The notes: generated by a model not told the origin, from the letters alone. A DNA stretch of 32,881 nucleotides from Anaeromonas gelatinilytica (GCF_016820635.1 NZ_WSFU01000086.1:1-32881); one strand, 5' to 3'. Shown: positions 7,526 to 15,828, counted from the first letter of the stretch. A program made the numbers and translations.

Positions 7526-8428
7526 CTATTCAACCATCCCTGACACCACTTGTAATGATAAAATAGAATAATCCCAAATGTTCTTTCCTTCTTTTATAAA
7601 TTTTAATCTTTGATTGGTTCTTTCAGTTATTAATTCTTTTAACTCAATTAGTTCATTATCTGACAATTTATCCCTTTTTAAACAAGTCGCAATGTTAATA
7701 CCCTCAAACAACTGTTCCTTTTCTGACCGAACTATTGCCATTTTTTCATTAATTTTATTTCTTGAATCATCAATAACTATAGGAATAGCAATTGCATCAA
7801 TTTGAATATTATTAAAGCCAAGTTCCTCAAGCAACCTAGGTAATCCTACAGGATCTGGCCAATACTTCCCAACACTATATTCATTATTAATTTCATCACT
7901 TTCTTTAAATAACTTATCGAAAAGTTCTTCTTCACGTTTGCTTTGCTTAGGCACTAAATCAGGTTCAGTTCTTATGTATTTATCTGGTCTCATATACATT
8001 ACAGAAACTCTCCCCTTCAGTTTACATACCCTCTTTTGTTCCAGCAAAAATTCTTTATTTGGTACATGTTCTATTACAGTATGTGATATACAAGCATCAA
8101 CTGAATTATCTTCTAATGGAATACTTAATGCATCTCCTTCATAATAGCTTATATTATTTAAACTCATCTTAATGGCTTTTTCTCTAGCATATTTAATAAA
8201 TTCCGTATCTCTATCTATTCCTATTATTTTAGATTTTTCCCCTAACCACTTTGATAGTTTTCTTGCAATTGTACCTGGACCACAACCGATATCAAGTATT
8301 GTCATTCCTTCTGTAAGCCCAAGTATATTTAAAAATAAATCTTTTCTATCATCTCTAAATCTCATTTCTCTACTTAAATCAAGGTTTATAATACCTTGTA
8401 TATTTTTTGACCAAATATCATTTTCCAT
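7526..8428 (-). CDS. SAM-dependent methyltransferase, class I
   Basis: 300 aa. GMTILDIGCGPGTIARKLSK (about residues 40-59) is the SAM-binding motif I, and IIGIDRD gives the acidic residue at the end of strand 2. ISYYEGDALSIPLEDNSVDA is motif II/III. The C-terminal region is longer than in minimal methyltransferases and probably determines the substrate, which is unknown. AGGAGG stands just before the ATG at 8428. It is a single-gene unit; the 97-nt gap to the glycosylase gene downstream shows no terminator. Confidence 0.78.
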   Translation of the reverse strand: MENDIWSKNIQGIINLDLSREMRFRDDRKDLFLNILGLTEGMTILDIGCGPGTIARKLSKWLGEKSKIIGIDRDTEFIKYAREKAIKMSLNNISYYEGDALSIPLEDNSVDACISHTVIEHVPNKEFLLEQKRVCKLKGRVSVMYMRPDKYIRTEPDLVPKQSKREEELFDKLFKESDEINNEYSVGKYWPDPVGLPRLLEELGFNNIQIDAIAIPIVIDDSRNKINEKMAIVRSEKEQLFEGINIATCLKRDKLSDNELIELKELITERTNQRLKFIKEGKNIWDYSILSLQVVSGMVE

Positions 8429-8732
8429 AAACTTCCTCCTATAGCATTAGTCTATTGTCATCACGGTAAACATATCGGTCGTTCGGCGTATAAATTTCTC
8501 ACACCGAGTTCCTCAAGTATACTCGCTTCCGTAATCAGCTATACTTCTACCATAGCTTTCTTGCTATTCCTCTCAGTGAAGTTTGCTTTAGTTATCCAGC
8601 CCTACATGTCCAACTAAAGTTTCCTTTGAGAACTACATATACTTTTTGTATATTATATTTTTAGTTCTAAAAAATCTCCTTATAATAGCCAATTATATTT
8701 TTATATAATCTATTTCTCCAACTCTTAATTTA
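8429..8732. other. Intergenic region with an inverted repeat, no gene seen
   Basis: I find no coding frame with family resemblance. Arms CTTTAGTT (8586-8593) and AACTAAAG (8612-8619) form an 8-bp stem with an 18-nt loop. The stretch 8460-8640 has more GC than the flanks, as the attC-like sites do, but I could not align it with them. Confidence 0.4.
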
Positions 8733-9353
8733 TTAATTATTATACCTGTCTTTTAAATCAAAATAAGCATCTTGTGTCCGGGGATGAAGGACTTTTAAAT
8801 TATTTCTATTGTTCCATAGATGCTCTATATATGAAAAAGCACTATGTCCTAAAGACTCTTCTAATCCATTTAAGATCCCATCTAAAATTTCTTTAGAGTC
8901 ATTACTATCCCAAGAAAGTTTATCTGCTATAAATAAAATTAAATCCAATTTATCAGCATTGGCTTTTAATGTAGTATGACATTTAATTACATTAAGTATA
9001 TCTACATCTTCTATTCCAAATATGTCATAAGCCATAACTGCTGAAAGTTTACCATGTAGAATTTCAGGAAAAATTCTTTCTTCATCCAAAACATCTATCC
9101 CCAGTTTTTCAGCTAGATTAATTTTTTTGTCCTCTGAAACTACTCTACCTATATCATGTAAATATCCTGCTATTCTTGCTAAATCCTTATCAATTCCAAA
9201 CTTTTCTGCTAATTCTTCTGCTTTCATAGCAACCTTTAAGGAATGCTCTGCAATATCTTCATAATTATGATAAACTAGAAATTCATAACTATCTCTTTCT
9301 ATTTCACCTGTCAATATAAAATTATCTGTCAAATCAGATAAATATATATTCAA
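8733..9353 (-). CDS. HD-domain phosphohydrolase (YqeK-like)
   Basis: 206 aa. His37 and the His66-Asp67 pair (AGYLHDIGR) give the HD metal-binding signature. ILHGKLSAVMAYDIFGI, CHTT and LFIADKLSWDSND match the later YqeK-type motifs, so a nucleotide or dinucleotide hydrolase is likely. The start is a TTG at 9353 with AAGGAGG eight nt upstream; no ATG fits. A fragment of a very similar gene lies at 4267-4335. It stands alone. Confidence 0.75.
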   Translation of the reverse strand: MNIYLSDLTDNFILTGEIERDSYEFLVYHNYEDIAEHSLKVAMKAEELAEKFGIDKDLARIAGYLHDIGRVVSEDKKINLAEKLGIDVLDEERIFPEILHGKLSAVMAYDIFGIEDVDILNVIKCHTTLKANADKLDLILFIADKLSWDSNDSKEILDGILNGLEESLGHSAFSYIEHLWNNRNNLKVLHPRTQDAYFDLKDRYNN

Positions 9354-9391
9354 TAAAATTTCCTCCTTAAAAATATATACTTAATTTTTTA

Positions 9392-9468
9392 ATGGGCTCA
9401 ATCAAATTCCTACTGTCAAAAATATTAAGCCAATAGATGTTGGGAAGACAATGTTATATGAAGCCCAT
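9392..9468 (-). repeat. Weak attC-like half site after the HIT gene
   Basis: Seven-base arms ATGGGCT (9392-9398) and AGCCCAT (9462-9468) bracket a stretch containing AATGTTATATGAAG (9450-9463), which resembles the gene-proximal ends of palindromes A and D (GTTATATGATGG, GTTATACGAAG). No second outer box was found. It lies about 30 nt after the HIT gene stop. Confidence 0.25.
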
Positions 9469-9494
9469 GCCGGACACTTTCCAATGTACTTTAA

Positions 9495-9947
9495 CTAAAA
9501 AACGAGTTTTTCAAGTTCACTTAATAGTTTTTCCTTTAATACCATTAGTTCTTCTTCACTTGGTATAGCTGCTTCAGAATACATCTTATTTTTATCTGTC
9601 CACCATACTGGCCCTTTAACATCGCCATCTCCATCTCGCCTTGCAAATATATGCCAATGCAAATGTGCATCTCCATTACCAAGTAATTCATAATTGATTT
9701 TGTCAGGTTTAAAAGCATTATAAACTGCCTCTCCAACAATGCTCATCTCAAATAAAAATCTTCTCCGAAATTCTTCATCTAAGAAGTGAAGTTCGGTAAT
9801 ATGTTTCTTACAAAGAAATAAAGTATATCCTTTAAAGTATTGATGATCACCTATCACTACATATCCAGTATCCAACTCTTTCACAAAATACCGATTTGTA
9901 CAGCTTTTTATCATTTCGATTCGTTCACAAATTAAACATTGACTCAT
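9495..9947 (-). CDS. HIT family protein
   Basis: 150 aa. His95-Leu-His97-Trp-His99 (HLHWHIF) is the histidine triad that gives the family its name. Upstream, CLICERI near the N-terminus and the C..C..H pattern continue as in bacterial HIT hydrolases that act on AMP-linked dinucleotides or nucleotidyl conjugates. AGGAGG precedes the ATG at 9947. It is a single-gene unit; substrate and partner are not inferable. Confidence 0.85.
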   Translation of the reverse strand: MSQCLICERIEMIKSCTNRYFVKELDTGYVVIGDHQYFKGYTLFLCKKHITELHFLDEEFRRRFLFEMSIVGEAVYNAFKPDKINYELLGNGDAHLHWHIFARRDGDGDVKGPVWWTDKNKMYSEAAIPSEEELMVLKEKLLSELEKLVF

Positions 9948-10060
9948 ATTCCTTTCCTCCTAGCATAACAATAATTTAGCTACTTTTTTAGACACAAGTT
10001 TCATATAACATACTTCATCATTCATTGGTTTTACCATTAAAGACATGAATTTTCTTTATT

Positions 10061-10479
10061 TCATATTTCTATATATTCTTCTAAAGGATAAAATCCCATT
10101 TTATAATAAAACATTCTTGTCCTATTATAAAACTCATAATTTGCTGATTCCCCTAATGTTTTAACCATAATAATTTTAAAATTTCTTTCATTTGCGTATT
10201 CCATTACTTTATTAATTAATTTTTCCCTATACTCATTCTATGATATTCTTTTAATATTCCTAATAAATATATTTCAATAGTATATTTATTAATTACATTT
10301 AAACTTACTATACCTATTGCTTTTTCTCCATTATAAACTACAAAGAATGGCTTAGTATCTAAATTATTTGGATATTCATTTCTTCATTCTTCATCAAACC
10401 ATTCTGGTAAAAAGAATATTACTTGTTTAGTAATTTTTTTCTTCAATGTTTCATCATAAATTTCTTTAATTTCAATCAT
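10061..10479 (-). pseudogene. Degraded GNAT acetyltransferase gene
   Basis: Minus-strand translation from ATG 10479 gives MIEIKEIYDETLKKKITKQ, then LPEWFDEE, an in-frame TGA, and then YPNNLDTKPFFVVYNGEKAI. After GILKEYHRMSIGK, where the acetyl-CoA loop should lie, the frame shifts. It continues LINKVMEYANERNFKIIMVK and ends YNRTRMFYYKMGFYPLEEY. This is a whole GNAT gene with one stop and one frameshift. It was missed as an open frame because of these lesions. Confidence 0.72.
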
Positions 10480-10520
10480 AAATTATTCATCTACATTTCT
10501 TTTGCATTCATTCGATACAG

Positions 10521-10700
10521 TCTGGACGTTTTGAGGCTTAGTAACGTCATCTTATCTCTCTGCCATCTCTTTCCAATATCTGCTAAATCTCTGTTATGTA
10601 AAGTGCTATTTTTTCTTGCATAAGTATAAATTATGTAAACTATATCCTATAAGTGATAGGTTGCTATCTGTTATAAGAAGTGACAACATCTTTTCGCCTA
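10521..10700 (-). repeat. Diverged copy of the element at 28663-28896
   Basis: GTTTTGAGGCTTAGTAACGTC (10529 onward) matches GTTCTGAGGCTTACCGACGTC of the copy at 28.7 kb, and further matches run through CTTTCC, CTCT.TTAT, TTTTT and TCTTGCATA-GTATAAA. By eye it is roughly 60-65 % alike over 130 nt. The gene-proximal arm found in the 28.7-kb copy is missing here. A stretch of open frame appears on the minus strand, but the frame is not kept between copies, so I treat it as non-coding. Confidence 0.4.
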
Positions 10701-10754
10701 TAGCACTTTTCATAATATAATATTGTGTATAAAAGATATGCTCATCTGAAGAAT

Positions 10755-11222
10755 TCATTCAAGCTTTTTTAATCCTTCAATAAGTTCGTTATACGATTTT
10801 TGATTTTTACATCTACCATATGATAAATCTTTATTATCACCAAACTCAAGAAGAAAGCACTTTGTCAATTCTTCTACTGTTTGTTCTAATGATATAAAGA
10901 ATTGAGTATATGCAAAATCATATGCATTTGTTCCTTCTTCAAAATTAGCAATAATTAGAGATTCTGTAACTTGGTCAAGTGGGTACATTTTCAAATGAAA
11001 CAATTCATGAACAATTACTTCTTCAAGATTTTCCTGTTTTGGATTAGCTATGTTGAGAAGAAGAACTGCTTTTCTGTCATCACAATCAATCTTTAAATCT
11101 CCTGTTTTTCTCCAGTTAAAATCATCAACAAATTCAAGTCGAATGTCCCAATATGGAGATACACGCAGTTTTTTGCGCCAAAATTCAAATGATTGAAATA
11201 TTTTATTTTTATCAACTTTCAT
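10755..11222 (-). CDS. Putative zinc metallopeptidase-like protein (HExxH)
   Basis: About 155 aa. HELFHLK (His72-Glu73-x-x-His76) is a zincin motif, here in the sequence VIVHELFHLKMYPLD. A downstream acidic helix (about residues 90-105) could supply the third ligand. The rest of the chain is not assigned to a family. The ATG at 11222 is preferred over the GTG at 11231, because the GAGAGGTGA ribosome binding site is correctly spaced only from the ATG. It lacks a signal peptide, so it is cytoplasmic. It could be a protease of the ImmA/SprT type, but this is not shown. Confidence 0.62.
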   Translation of the reverse strand: MKVDKNKIFQSFEFWRKKLRVSPYWDIRLEFVDDFNWRKTGDLKIDCDDRKAVLLLNIANPKQENLEEVIVHELFHLKMYPLDQVTESLIIANFEEGTNAYDFAYTQFFISLEQTVEELTKCFLLEFGDNKDLSYGRCKNQKSYNELIEGLKKLE

Positions 11223-11377
11223 GTAATTCACCTCTCTAAAATCCTTATTTCACATAATTCTAAAATTCAGTAACATATTAAATTTTTGTCAAACAAAAAT
11301 TGAAAGAATAGCTCTGATATCATCATTTCTTATAACGTTCTTGCTATCACTACGATAGTCCACATGCTTTTTGTGAA

Positions 11378-11482
11378 CTACCTGCAAATAGCATGTCTTA
11401 TGACTTCCTTATTCTTAATCTTATTTATAAATAGCATTATTTCATTTTCACAAGGACCAATTATTCCTATTCTCATTCTCAT
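11378..11482 (-). pseudogene. N-terminal fragment of a nucleoside phosphorylase/MTAN-like gene
   Basis: From ATG 11482 the minus strand encodes MRMRIGIIGPCENEIMLFIN and then KIKNKEVIRHAICR before a stop. The start IGIIGxxxxEIxxFI is that of 5'-methylthioadenosine/S-adenosylhomocysteine nucleosidases, which run to about 230 aa. GAGGAGAGAG stands at good spacing, so the original start region is intact and the rest of the gene is lost. The 3' end runs into an imperfect palindrome (11325-11410: TTGCTAT...ATAGCA, TAGTCCAC/GTGAACTA). Confidence 0.5.
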
Positions 11483-11511
11483 ATTTCTCTCTCCTCAAAT
11501 AAATACCCTAG

Positions 11512-12063
11512 TTATATTTTTTCAGCTTCTATAAACTCCAACACACTTTCTACTTTTTCTTCTAGCTCAAATACTCCTTCTAATCTTAGAACCTTACAGG
11601 GTAATTCAGTTATCCACTTTTCATGTAATTCCTTACTTCTAATTGTCAAGTCTCCATCATCATATTGAGCTGCCCAATTAATAAATTCCTTATGTTGCTT
11701 ATGCATAATGCCATCAATTTCAATTAATTCTCCATACCTTTGCTTTTCCCTGTCTTTCAATCTATTCATTCGTAATTCCTTCGGAAGCCAAAGATATATC
11801 ACTAAGTCAAAATAGGGAATAAAAACGTCTCCCCAGCCACATAGTGATCCCGATAGAATCCAATCATTATGTCTTTTCAAATGAGAATTCAACAATGTCT
11901 TTCTTTCTTCTTTATCCCTTTTCTCTTGAAATGGTGGATTGGTAGGCTTCCAAAAATAATTATCTGTATCAAAATGCATATAACTTAATTTATTAGACAA
12001 TACTTGGGCTAAAGTAGTTGTTCCTGAACCTGACGCTCCTAGAATATGAATTTTATTAATCAT
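11512..12063 (-). CDS. P-loop NTPase, adenylate-kinase-like (FlaR-type)
   Basis: 183 aa. The Walker A loop GASGSGTTT is at residues 9-17. FDTDNYFWKP and NDWILSGSLCGWGD follow the pattern of small nucleoside/adenylate-kinase-like proteins often called DNA topology modulation protein FlaR. RLKDREKQRYG is a lid-like basic segment. AAGGAGG precedes the ATG at 12063. The phosphate acceptor is unknown, and the topology-modulation name is not supported by anything here. It is a single-gene unit. Confidence 0.75.
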   Translation of the reverse strand: MINKIHILGASGSGTTTLAQVLSNKLSYMHFDTDNYFWKPTNPPFQEKRDKEERKTLLNSHLKRHNDWILSGSLCGWGDVFIPYFDLVIYLWLPKELRMNRLKDREKQRYGELIEIDGIMHKQHKEFINWAAQYDDGDLTIRSKELHEKWITELPCKVLRLEGVFELEEKVESVLEFIEAEKI

Positions 12064-12411
12064 ATAATGCCTCCTTAATATGCCATTTTCTCATTCAAGT
12101 ATTCTGTCTTATAACGTTGGGAATTACCAACACGGTGAATTTTACATAACTCCTATGTTAACGAAATCATGTGACACACCAACTTCTTTGAATTAATTTC
12201 ATGAATCATATTTTTATCAAAAAAACTTGTCAATTTCATTACTAACTTCTTTTCCTACCATAAAAGAATAATTATAATATTTCCATATTAAATCAATATC
12301 TTTAAAATCTTTTCCTTTAAACCACTTTAGATGATTAACTGAAGTAGTTGAACTCTATCTTATGGCTTCCCATTTGAAAATTAAAACTAATAATAACTAC
12401 TCTTCAGTATA
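12064..12411. other. Intergenic region with a 3' gene fragment and a possible half-palindrome
   Basis: Contains the remnant at 12217-12354, and a stretch at 12110-12180 that starts TTATAACGTTGG. The latter resembles, in inverted form, the outer boxes of the attC-like sites. No full palindrome could be drawn. Confidence 0.35.
12217..12354 (-). pseudogene. 3' end of an unidentified gene
   Basis: An open minus-strand stretch encodes VNHLKWFKGKDFKDIDLIWK followed by YYNYSFMVGKEVSNEIDKFF and a TGA. Codon use is like the neighbours and the composition is protein-like. It is closed upstream by stops at about 12357 and has no start. I do not recognise the family. Confidence 0.35.
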
Positions 12412-13014
12412 TTATTCTTTTAACATAGACCATTGGGTTATACCAGTTTCAGGAATTATACCCTCAAAAACAACTTTAAAGCCATACTTTTTATAAATTG
12501 CTACATTTTCAAATTTATGTGTTTCCAGGTAGCAAGACTCATCACTCTTTTCAGTTAAATCCACGATAGATTTTAATAGCTTACCTCCATGACCCTGCCC
12601 CTGCTCACTAGGATCAACACCAATTAACATTATATATTGATGAGGTTCATTAATAGCATCCTGATGTATCCTTGTATAAAACTCATTGAATTGACCAAAT
12701 CTGTTTCCAACATTACCTCCTAACTTTAACAACGACAACCCTCCAGATCTTAATATTCTAATCAAATTAAACTTATAATTATCATGGTATAAAAAAAGTA
12801 ATATTCCTTCAATATTAGATGAACTGGCATAAGCCTTCCCATAAATCATAGTATACCTTATAATAAATTTAAAAACAGTTCTTAAATTATCTTCATTATA
12901 TTTTTTCCCTAAAAAATATCTAAAAATAGGGTAATCATAAAAGGCTTTAACTAAAATTTTAGCACTTTTATCAATATCTTTCTTTTCTAGCTTATACAAT
13001 TTATCAATTTCCAT
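12412..13014 (-). CDS. GNAT family N-acetyltransferase
   Basis: 200 aa. GVDPSEQGQGHGGKLLKSIV is the acetyl-CoA-binding motif A of GNAT enzymes, and YLETHKFENVAIYKKYGFKV is the following motif B. The N-terminal third (LVKAFYDYPIFRYFLG) matches the branch with long N-terminal helices. Substrate unknown. GGGAATGAG stands before the ATG at 13014. The DUF4037-like fragment 13041-13157 lies directly upstream. Confidence 0.82.
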   Translation of the reverse strand: MEIDKLYKLEKKDIDKSAKILVKAFYDYPIFRYFLGKKYNEDNLRTVFKFIIRYTMIYGKAYASSSNIEGILLFLYHDNYKFNLIRILRSGGLSLLKLGGNVGNRFGQFNEFYTRIHQDAINEPHQYIMLIGVDPSEQGQGHGGKLLKSIVDLTEKSDESCYLETHKFENVAIYKKYGFKVVFEGIIPETGITQWSMLKE

Positions 13015-13040
13015 TTTAACTCATTCCCTTTATTTTTATA

Positions 13041-13157
13041 TTATTCTATAGTTTCATCAAATAAAAATAATATCAAACGCAGTCCACAATTATGATCTAT
13101 AGAAGCAGAAGTATCAAATTCCAATACATCCGAGCCATAGGCTATCAATCCGTTCAA
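13041..13157 (-). pseudogene. Fragment of a DUF4037-like nucleotidyltransferase gene
   Basis: Minus-strand translation reads LNGLIAYGSDVLEFDTSASI then DHNCGLRLILFLFDETIE and a stop. The pattern YGSxVLxFDxxxSxDHxxGxRLxLFL is that of the N-terminal region of DUF4037 proteins, which continue for over 200 residues. Start and remainder are gone. It lies in the gap between two GNAT genes. Confidence 0.55.
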
Positions 13158-13221
13158 TTAAGAATGATTGAATTTAATTAGAAGCTTAACAATATCAAGC
13201 GTTATATATCGCCTTTTAATC

Positions 13222-13746
13222 TTAATCTAAAGTTATCCAATATCTTTGTGTAATTCTATCTCCTTCTGGTATTTCATTTTCCAATATACCACCATTATTT
13301 ATAATAGTCTTTGCCGATGCAACATTATCTTTATCGCAGGTAATCAAAACTTTCTTGATATTTAATTTTATACATTCTGCTAATCCCAATGCTAACATTT
13401 CAGTTGCATATCCTTGCTTCCTCTCTGATTTTCTAATGCTGAAACCTATATGTCCACCAAAATTTAATAAATAATCATTCAAACGATGTCTAATATCAAT
13501 CATGCCAATCAAACTACCGTCATTAATAGAAATAGCCATATATGTAGCTGCTGGAACTAATCCGTCCCTTACAGTTTCTTCTTTTAAATTATCACAAAAT
13601 GCACTATACCAATCTTCAAAGGTTTCAGAAGTTCTCAAGCCTGCAGTACCATCCATACTATCCCTATTTTCAATAAATTCTCTTTTATATTCCATAAGTT
13701 TCTCTTTATACTCCAGTGTCGGCAAAACTAATCTTAATCTGTTCAT
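13222..13746 (-). CDS. GNAT family N-acetyltransferase (RimJ/RimL-like)
   Basis: 174 aa. FSIRKSERKQGYATEMLALG is the acetyl-CoA motif, and VLITCDKDNVASAKTIINNG is the following asparagine-containing motif of RimJ/RimL-type enzymes. IDIRHRLNDYLLNFGGHIGF precedes them as usual. A GGAGG site precedes the ATG at 13746. The end of the gene is followed by AACAATATCAAGCGTTATAT (13189-13208), a stretch similar to the gene-proximal arm of palindromes A and D. Substrate unknown. Confidence 0.82.
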   Translation of the reverse strand: MNRLRLVLPTLEYKEKLMEYKREFIENRDSMDGTAGLRTSETFEDWYSAFCDNLKEETVRDGLVPAATYMAISINDGSLIGMIDIRHRLNDYLLNFGGHIGFSIRKSERKQGYATEMLALGLAECIKLNIKKVLITCDKDNVASAKTIINNGGILENEIPEGDRITQRYWITLD

Positions 13747-13891
13747 TTTATTCCTCCAATTATATAAATAATTTTAATTCATCATATTCATCACATACAT
13801 CATAAATAGCTTGTATAATATATTATCTATCTTCAAGGCATTTCTTTTTTTATTAAACAGGACCCTAAAAAACAACTCTTATATTATCATT

Positions 13892-14016
13892 TCAAATAAC
13901 TACTGCATTCACAAATTATTGTTCATATTTTATTCCAATATAAATTAAATTCTTTACTTACTATTTCTACAAAATTTTTCCGTTTCCTTCATTTTTTTAT
14001 AAAAATTCAGAATGTT
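13892..14016. repeat. Dispersed intergenic repeat, copy 2
   Basis: Shares two blocks with 1085-1400: one near 13897-13937 (ending CCAATAT) and CTATTTCTACAAA ... TTTCCTTCATTTTTTT with AAAAATTCAGAA. The inverted-repeat right arm and the long middle of copy 1 are absent. It lies upstream of a GNAT gene. The rest of the gap 13747-14190 shows no gene. Confidence 0.5.
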
Positions 14017-14190
14017 TAAATATTACTTGATATACTCCTATTATTTCTCTAAATATTCATACAAACTAGTCCATAGATTAAATATACTAAAAGGCTCCCT
14101 GATGTATTGAACTTTGATCTCATAATAAAAAATTATTTAAATTTAAGATAATGTAGTAACACATATTTTCTCTGAGTTTTCTTTCCATAA

Positions 14191-14248
14191 TAAAAATCCC
14201 CTTATAATAAACACTTATACTTTCTAACTGTCTACTATAAAGGGAATT
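14191..14248 (-). terminator. Probable terminator of the sdpRI operon
   Basis: Arms AATCCCCTTATA (14195-14206) and TATAAAGGGAATT (14236-14248) pair imperfectly around a loop of about 29 nt, 20 nt after the sdpI stop. On the minus strand the hairpin ends in ATTTTTATT. The loop is long, so this is less certain than the other terminators. Confidence 0.5.
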
Positions 14249-14268
14249 ATATTATTTTGTCGTACCTT

Positions 14269-14904
14269 TTATTTATCTTCTAGCTTCCTATACAATAAAT
14301 ATGAATATACTGTAGTAAATATTAATAATACAACTATTCCTCCTATAACCAATCCCATAGCAATATTTCCAGGAATAAAACCACCAATCATAAACATTAA
14401 TCCTAATATTATAAATATATATCCAGAAGCTCTATGAGTTTTTTTCCATACTTCTTCACTAGCTAAAGTCCATGGATTTCTTATTCCAAAGAAATAATTA
14501 TGTCTAATCTGTCCCATATAATTACCTAAAACTATAAACAATATTCCTACTCCTATATTCACTAATAACTTAACATTTATATCATTACCTAAAGATGCAT
14601 ATACAGTTATCCAGTGTATAGCTATCATAAACAATATTCCTACATAAATAGTCATATTGTAAGCTTTCTTATGCTTTTTATATGATTCTCTTCTTGGATC
14701 AATCTTAGGTAAAAATCTCATCAATAAATATAATACTAGAGGTAAAAGTGCTGTTAAAAATACTCCAGATCTTCCCCAGTAAGCATCTACTTCTCCGCTA
14801 CTATTCCAATGACGAGGTATTTCGTCTGGAAGACTCCCATATATGAATATAGTTCCTATTATTGATATTAAAGCTATAATTATTAAAAATCTATCCTTTT
14901 TCAT
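14269..14904 (-). CDS. sdpI: SdpI family immunity/signal membrane protein
   Basis: 211 aa with six hydrophobic segments. LPDEIPRHWNSSGEVDAYWG is the DUF1648 motif near residues 25-45, and FFGIRNPWTLASEEVWKKTH with HRASGYIFI is the SdpI C-terminal motif. In Bacillus subtilis SdpI protects cells from the SdpC toxin and holds the repressor SdpR at the membrane. Here the gene starts 1 nt after the stop of the ArsR-type gene, whose coding sequence holds its GGGAGG site. That is the sdpR-sdpI order. No sdpABC is visible in the window. Confidence 0.85.
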   Translation of the reverse strand: MKKDRFLIIIALISIIGTIFIYGSLPDEIPRHWNSSGEVDAYWGRSGVFLTALLPLVLYLLMRFLPKIDPRRESYKKHKKAYNMTIYVGILFMIAIHWITVYASLGNDINVKLLVNIGVGILFIVLGNYMGQIRHNYFFGIRNPWTLASEEVWKKTHRASGYIFIILGLMFMIGGFIPGNIAMGLVIGGIVVLLIFTTVYSYLLYRKLEDK

Positions 14905-14905
14905 A

Positions 14906-15166
14906 CTAATTTCCCTCCCTTAAATCAAAAAACCATTTCATAACCTCTTGCACTACAGTTGTATTTAATGAATATATTACATTCTGACCATCCTTCTCCC
15001 ATAAAACTAATTCAGCATTTTTTAATATACTTAGATGATGACTTATTGACGGTTTACTTATATCAAAGTAATTAGCTATTTCTCCTGCTGTCATATCTCT
15101 TTCTTTCAAATATTCTATTATTTTGCGTCTAGTAGGATCAGATAAAGCTTTAAAAACTTTATTCAC
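14906..15166 (-). CDS. sdpR: ArsR/SmtB family repressor, SdpR-type
   Basis: 86 aa, a minimal winged helix-turn-helix. ALSDPTRRKIIEYLKERDMT is the ArsR hallmark and FDISKPSISHHLSILKNAEL is the recognition helix. It lacks the metal-binding cysteines of metal-sensing members, as SdpR does. The start is a GTG at 15166 with GAGGTGGTGA upstream. It is coupled to sdpI. It probably represses its own promoter through the TTTAGAT/ATCTAA site at 15192-15219 and is released when SdpI sequesters it. Confidence 0.82.
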   Translation of the reverse strand: MNKVFKALSDPTRRKIIEYLKERDMTAGEIANYFDISKPSISHHLSILKNAELVLWEKDGQNVIYSLNTTVVQEVMKWFFDLREGN

Positions 15167-15191
15167 AATATCACCACCTCATTTTATAAAG

Positions 15192-15219
15192 TATTTAGAT
15201 GTTTATTTAAATATCTAAT
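15192..15219. promoter_or_regulatory. Candidate SdpR operator
   Basis: TATTTAGAT and ATATCTAAT form an imperfect dyad 26 nt upstream of the sdpR start. The same half site, in a perfect dyad, occurs at 19416-19445 upstream of the ABC operon. Confidence 0.45.
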
Positions 15220-15253
15220 TTCATATTACTATTATATTCTCAAATTGTCAAGA

Positions 15254-15298
15254 TGATACTAAAAAACACTTCATAAATATGAAGTGTTTTCTAGTATC
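15254..15298 (-). terminator. Terminator of peptide gene 1
   Basis: A long hairpin: AAAACACTTCATA pairs with TATGAAGTGTTTT, extended by GATACT / AGTATC. It lies 17 nt past the stop of the 39-codon gene; on the minus strand the second arm runs into a T-rich stretch (TTTTTT). Confidence 0.75.
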
Positions 15299-15315
15299 AT
15301 AAAGTTGTTATATCC

Positions 15316-15435
15316 TTAATAGCATTTACCTAAAAAAGGTTGACAAAATAATATAACTAATATTAAGAAGAAAAATAGTAACTCACTATTACATCCACCT
15401 TTGAAACCACCTAAGATTCCACCTATATCAGACAT
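15316..15435 (-). CDS. Small hydrophobic cysteine-containing peptide, copy 1
   Basis: 39 aa: a glycine-rich start MSDIGGILGGFKGGC, then a hydrophobic stretch LLFFFLILVILFC (residues 19-31) and the tail QPFLGKCY. Cysteines are at 15, 31 and 38. AAAGGAATG is a good ribosome binding site before the ATG at 15435. A paralogue at 17052-17171 differs at only eight residues and keeps its promoter region, terminator type and frame, so this is a real gene. The layout (Gly-rich start, single hydrophobic helix) resembles YjcZ-like spore or membrane peptides. Its place next to sdpRI also allows a link with SdpI, but nothing proves it. Confidence 0.7.
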   Translation of the reverse strand: MSDIGGILGGFKGGCNSELLFFFLILVILFCQPFLGKCY

Positions 15436-15448
15436 AAAGTTTCATTCC

Positions 15449-15506
15449 TTTCATTTAATATATTCTTTTTATCTACTATCTACTATATAATATACATTAA
15501 ATGAAA
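15449..15506 (-). promoter_or_regulatory. Conserved inverted repeat in the promoter region of peptide 1
   Basis: Perfect 11-bp arms TTTCATTTAAT (15449-15459) and ATTAAATGAAA (15496-15506) enclose an AT-rich stretch with a TATAAT-like box. The arms are identical at 17185-17195 and 17225-17235 in front of the second copy, while the spacer is seven nt shorter there. This conservation suggests a regulatory site or an RNA hairpin in the leader. The region 15507-15800 beyond it shows no gene. Confidence 0.55.
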
Positions 15507-15800
15507 AAAGGTACCATTTGTTTAGCTAATATTGAAAATTCCCCCACTTAATAAAAAATTATGTTTTATTCATCCAGTAAACAGTTTCTTTTACTTTAAA
15601 TAACTGTGTACATCTCCCTTAGATACTTTACTTATTTCTATCAAGTCATTCTCTTTTATTCCTTTAAGCTTTTATATCTTTTTCCTCAATTTTTTTGTGT
15701 ATTTATAAGTAATTTTATCATTCCTATCTCTACTTCATTTTTATCTTATACACTATAAAAAAATATTTCTTGTAATCTAATTTATATTTTTATTGAACCA

Positions 15801-15828
15801 TTGTTTATTCTTTAAATTTTGTTATAAT
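15801..15828 (+). promoter_or_regulatory. Promoter of the coiled-coil gene
   Basis: TTGTTT (15801-15806) and TATAAT (15823-15828) are separated by 16 bp, about 30 nt upstream of the ATG at 15858. They look like a housekeeping sigma factor promoter. Confidence 0.55.

Noticed and set aside
9545-9739. Minus-strand open frame of 64 codons inside the HIT gene
   Set aside because: It is an alternative frame of the HIT gene, which has the HxHxH motif and a ribosome binding site.
11325-11410. Imperfect palindrome TTGCTAT ... ATAGCA as an attC-like site
   Set aside because: One arm is part of the MTAN-like coding fragment, so pairing may be chance; the outer boxes do not fit.
12110-12180. TTATAACGTTGG ... 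stretch as a further attC-like site
   Set aside because: One outer box can be proposed but no proximal arm pairs with it.
15540-15780. Minus-strand coding-like stretch (GIKENDLIEISKVSKGDVHS)
   Set aside because: It is short, interrupted and matches no family I know; it may be chance in AT-rich DNA.
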